The notes below the pieces were generated by a model that saw only the letters and a program-made list of their open reading frames with translations, ran no database searches and had not been told where the DNA came from. 64,000 nucleotides of DNA. Source: Solimicrobium sp040544425. GTDB taxonomy: Bacteria > Pseudomonadota > Gammaproteobacteria > Burkholderiales > Burkholderiaceae_D. The position numbers were made by a program, and so were the translations under genes. Within the stretch, counting starts at the first letter, position 1; every line of letters starts with the position of its first letter. Positions 62,801 to 64,000 of the stretch are shown here, piece by piece. The stretch lies in NCBI GenBank assembly GCA_040544425.1, contig JBEONO010000006.1, positions 193,288-257,287 of the forward strand. Direction: 5' to 3'.

Positions 62801-63577
62801 GAAGCAGCGAGCAAGGTTTTTCAGGAAGGTCAGGCCATGCTGAAAAAAATCATCGAAGGCAGATGGCTGACAGCAAATGGCGTGATCATGCTCCTGCCGG
62901 CCAATACCGTGAACGATGACGATATCGAAATCTATACCGACGAAACGCGTAAGCAGGTTGCGTTCACCTATTATGGTTTGCGCCAGCAAACCGAGAAGCC
63001 GATCATCGATGGTGTCCGGCGTCCAAACCAATGTCTGTCTGATTTCATCGCGCCTAAATCCAGTGGCATTGACGATTACATCGGCATGTTTGCCGTGACG
63101 GCAGGATTGGGTATTGAAAAATACGAAAAGCGCTTTGAAGATGCGCATGATGACTACAGCAGCATCATGCTCAAATCTTTAGCCGACCGATTGGCCGAAG
63201 CGTTTGCCGAATATTTGCACGAGCGGGTGCGCAAAGATTTCTGGGGATATGCCGTTGACGAACATCTTAGCAATGCTGAATTGATCAAGGAGACGTATCG
63301 CGGTATCCGTCCTGCAGCGGGTTATCCAGCCTGTCCGGAACACACGGTGAAAGCTGACGTATTCAAGCTGATGCACTGCGAAGAAATCGATATGCATATT
63401 ACCGAATCATTTGCCATGATTCCAGGTGCTGCGGTATCGGGTTTCTATTTTGCTCATCCCCAATCCAAATATTTTAATGTTGGCAAAATCGATATGGACC
63501 AGGTTGCCGATATGGCAGCGCGTCGTTCGATCCCTCAAGATCTGATTGAACGCTGGTTGGCACCGAACCTTTCCTGA
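59825..63577 (+). CDS. metH: Cobalamin-dependent methionine synthase
   Basis: This 1250-residue enzyme (E. coli 1227) transfers the methyl group of methyltetrahydrofolate to homocysteine by way of cobalamin. Four modules in order: homocysteine barrel with zinc cysteines (GGCCGTTP near 325), folate barrel (NVGERTNVTGSKAF), cobalamin domain with the ligand His in DVHDIGKN near 775, and the reactivation domain with the AdoMet motif RPAAGYPACPEH near 1161. All modules are intact. The 194-bp gap before it carries TATAAT at 59743-59748 but I see no cobalamin or SAH riboswitch. It is followed by the rRNA operon promoter. Confidence 0.97.
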   Translation: MNPVSNTYQPCATEMQLREILKNRIMILDGAMGTMIQQYKLTESDYRGERFKDFAAPGNQQRELFVRGNNELLTLTQPQIISEVHEKYLAAGADLIETNTFGATTVAQDDYHMAHLAYEMNVSAARLARAACDKYSTPEKPRFVAGALGPTPKTASISPDVNDPAARNVTFDQLVDAYLEQTRGLVEGGADVLLVETIFDTLNCKAALFAIQSFFESSGKRLPVMISGTVTDASGRILSGQTVPAFWNSVRHIKPLTIGLNCALGAALMRPYAEELSNIADTFVCIYPNAGLPNPMSDTGFDETPPVTSSLVREFAESGFVNIAGGCCGTTPAHIQAIAEQIKDVAPRKIPTVPSVMRLSGLEPFVIDDSSLFVNVGERTNVTGSKAFARLILNEQYDEALTVARQQVENGAQIIDINMDEAMLDSDAAMTRFLNLIASEPDIARVPLMIDSSKWSVIEAGLKCVQGKAIVNSISMKEGEAEFLRQAKLCKWYGAAVIVMAFDEKGQADTYERKIEICQRAYDLLVNEIQFAPEDIIFDPNIFAIATGIEEHNNYAVDFINATRWIKQHLPGAKISGGVSNVSFSFRGNDPAREAIHTVFLYHAIQAGMTMGIVNAGMIGVYSELSVELRECVEDVVLNRRSDATERMIDMAATLKSGDKKLEATLEWRNEAVGKRLAHAMVHGITQWIVEDTEEARQGFEFPIQVIEGPLMDGMNVVGDLFGQGKMFLPQVVKSARVMKQAVAHLLPFIEAEKKRSGDNKPKGKIVIATVKGDVHDIGKNIVSVVLQCNNFEVVNMGVMVPCSEILAVAKAENADIIGLSGLITPSLEEMAHVAKEMQRDPHFRMLKIPLLIGGATTSRAHTAVKIAPNYDGPVVYVPDASRSVSVAQSLLTVDQREQYVGELAVDYERIRVQHANKKAIPMVSLAEARRNKMKVTFEGENAPLKPKFIGRRVLKNIDLATIAQYIDWGPFFQTWDLAGPYPAILKDEVVGEAASKVFQEGQAMLKKIIEGRWLTANGVIMLLPANTVNDDDIEIYTDETRKQVAFTYYGLRQQTEKPIIDGVRRPNQCLSDFIAPKSSGIDDYIGMFAVTAGLGIEKYEKRFEDAHDDYSSIMLKSLADRLAEAFAEYLHERVRKDFWGYAVDEHLSNAELIKETYRGIRPAAGYPACPEHTVKADVFKLMHCEEIDMHITESFAMIPGAAVSGFYFAHPQSKYFNVGKIDMDQVADMAARRSIPQDLIERWLAPNLS

Positions 63578-63672
63578 GGATGATTTGCCACAAAATCGGG
63601 CACCGCAGCAGGTGGCTGAATAGTCTTTTTGGAAGCATCACCAACTTATTTAAAATTATTTTCAATAAGTTG

Positions 63673-63701
63673 TTGACGTGGGCATCAAGAGAATAGATAA
63701 T
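63673..63701 (+). promoter_or_regulatory. rRNA operon promoter
   Basis: TTGACG (63673-63678) and GATAAT (63696-63701) with a 17-base spacer lie behind an A/T-rich UP-like element (63645-63672). Predicted transcription starts near 63708, about 290 bases before the window end. Confidence 0.72.
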
Positions 63702-63746
63702 TTCGCTTCTTTTCGGCAAGCCAACAAAACGATTGAGCGGCCAGCA

Positions 63747-63768
63747 GCAAAAATTACAAAATTTTTGC
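63747..63768 (+). ncRNA. rrn leader boxB-like hairpin
   Basis: GCAAAAATT and AATTTTTGC pair over nine positions around ACAA. Together with boxA (63793-63803, GTTCTTTAACA) it forms the usual antitermination leader of rRNA operons, where NusB/S10 bind boxA RNA. Confidence 0.6.
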
Positions 63769-64000
63769 GTAAAAATCTCAGGGCAACCTGGAGTTCTTTA
63801 ACAACATACAGTCAATAAATGTGGGCATGTATTGCGAGCGAAATATCCTCTAGGGGATATGACAACAAGTAATAGATGTTCACGAAGAAGAAAAATAAGG
63901 AAACCGTCTGAGTTAAATCAGATGGATGACTTGTCAGTATTTTGAGTGAGCGACCTATCAGCGATGATAGAGATCCGCAAGGATCACAAGTAACAGGCAT

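Larger units (their letters stand above)
63578..64000 (+). other. rRNA operon promoter and leader region
   Basis: There is no protein gene here. After metH comes an AT-rich inverted repeat (arms 63642-63650 and 63664-63672), a strong promoter, and a leader with a boxB-like hairpin (63747-63768) and a boxA-like GTTCTTTAACA (63793-63803). The sequence that follows (CATACAGTCAATAAATGTGG) matches the pre-16S leader of Burkholderiales rRNA operons, in my recollection of the family. The 16S gene itself is not in the window. Confidence 0.75.

Overview
The window looks like a chromosomal segment of a betaproteobacterium of the order Burkholderiales, most likely Oxalobacteraceae or a close relative. 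This is inferred from gene families and gene order (rsmB / DUF4390 / NtrY-NtrX, DUF3567, mnmG-rsmG-parA-parB-atp, hemE beside priA, a LiuR-controlled leucine pathway) and not from a marker gene: the 16S rRNA gene appears to begin just beyond the right edge. I see no phage, insertion sequence, CRISPR array or tRNA gene. Coding density is high, except for five AT-rich gaps around the putative replication origin and in front of the atp and rRNA operons.

Positions 1-9.8 kb run mostly rightward. They hold the 3' part of rsmB, a DUF4390 protein, an NtrY-like kinase and an NtrX-like regulator without an AAA+ domain. A CobW-like fragment, a DUF3567 protein and a DUF493 (YbeD) protein follow, then a LysR/EamA-transporter divergent pair and a probably Tat-exported amidase.

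Positions 9.8-29.3 kb run leftward and form a large leucine/isovalerate catabolic block: LiuR regulator, isovaleryl-CoA dehydrogenase, both methylcrotonyl-CoA carboxylase subunits, methylglutaconyl-CoA hydratase, HMG-CoA lyase and a thiolase. Several other genes are interleaved: AceK, a serine/threonine dehydratase, a glyoxylate/hydroxypyruvate reductase, a second acyl-CoA dehydrogenase, an SDR, a HCCA-isomerase-like protein, a YchJ-like protein and the biotin genes bioA-bioF-bioD-bioB. The bio genes sit between liuC and liuD, the latter encoding the biotin-carrying subunit of the pathway's carboxylase. The arrangement thus links cofactor supply to the enzyme that consumes it.

Positions 29.3-36.1 kb hold an MBL-fold hydrolase and a chaperone-usher fimbrial cluster (pilin, chaperone, usher, tip adhesin, all leftward, plus a convergent short pilin-like gene). 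Positions 36.3-46.3 kb hold priA and hemE (leftward), then LysR, Lrp and putA, with three AT-rich gaps containing DnaA-box-like sequences. The gap between putA and mnmG is the best oriC candidate: two exact DnaA boxes, several near matches, a run of TAG/TAA trinucleotides beside one box, and two parS sites. Gene direction also flips from mainly leftward to mainly rightward in this neighbourhood.

Positions 46.3-63.6 kb run rightward: mnmG, rsmG, parA, parB and a complete atpI-B-E-F-H-A-G-D-C operon. A second full-length atpC lies beyond a strong terminator and directly before a TerC-family gene. Then comes metH. The window ends in an rRNA operon promoter and leader.
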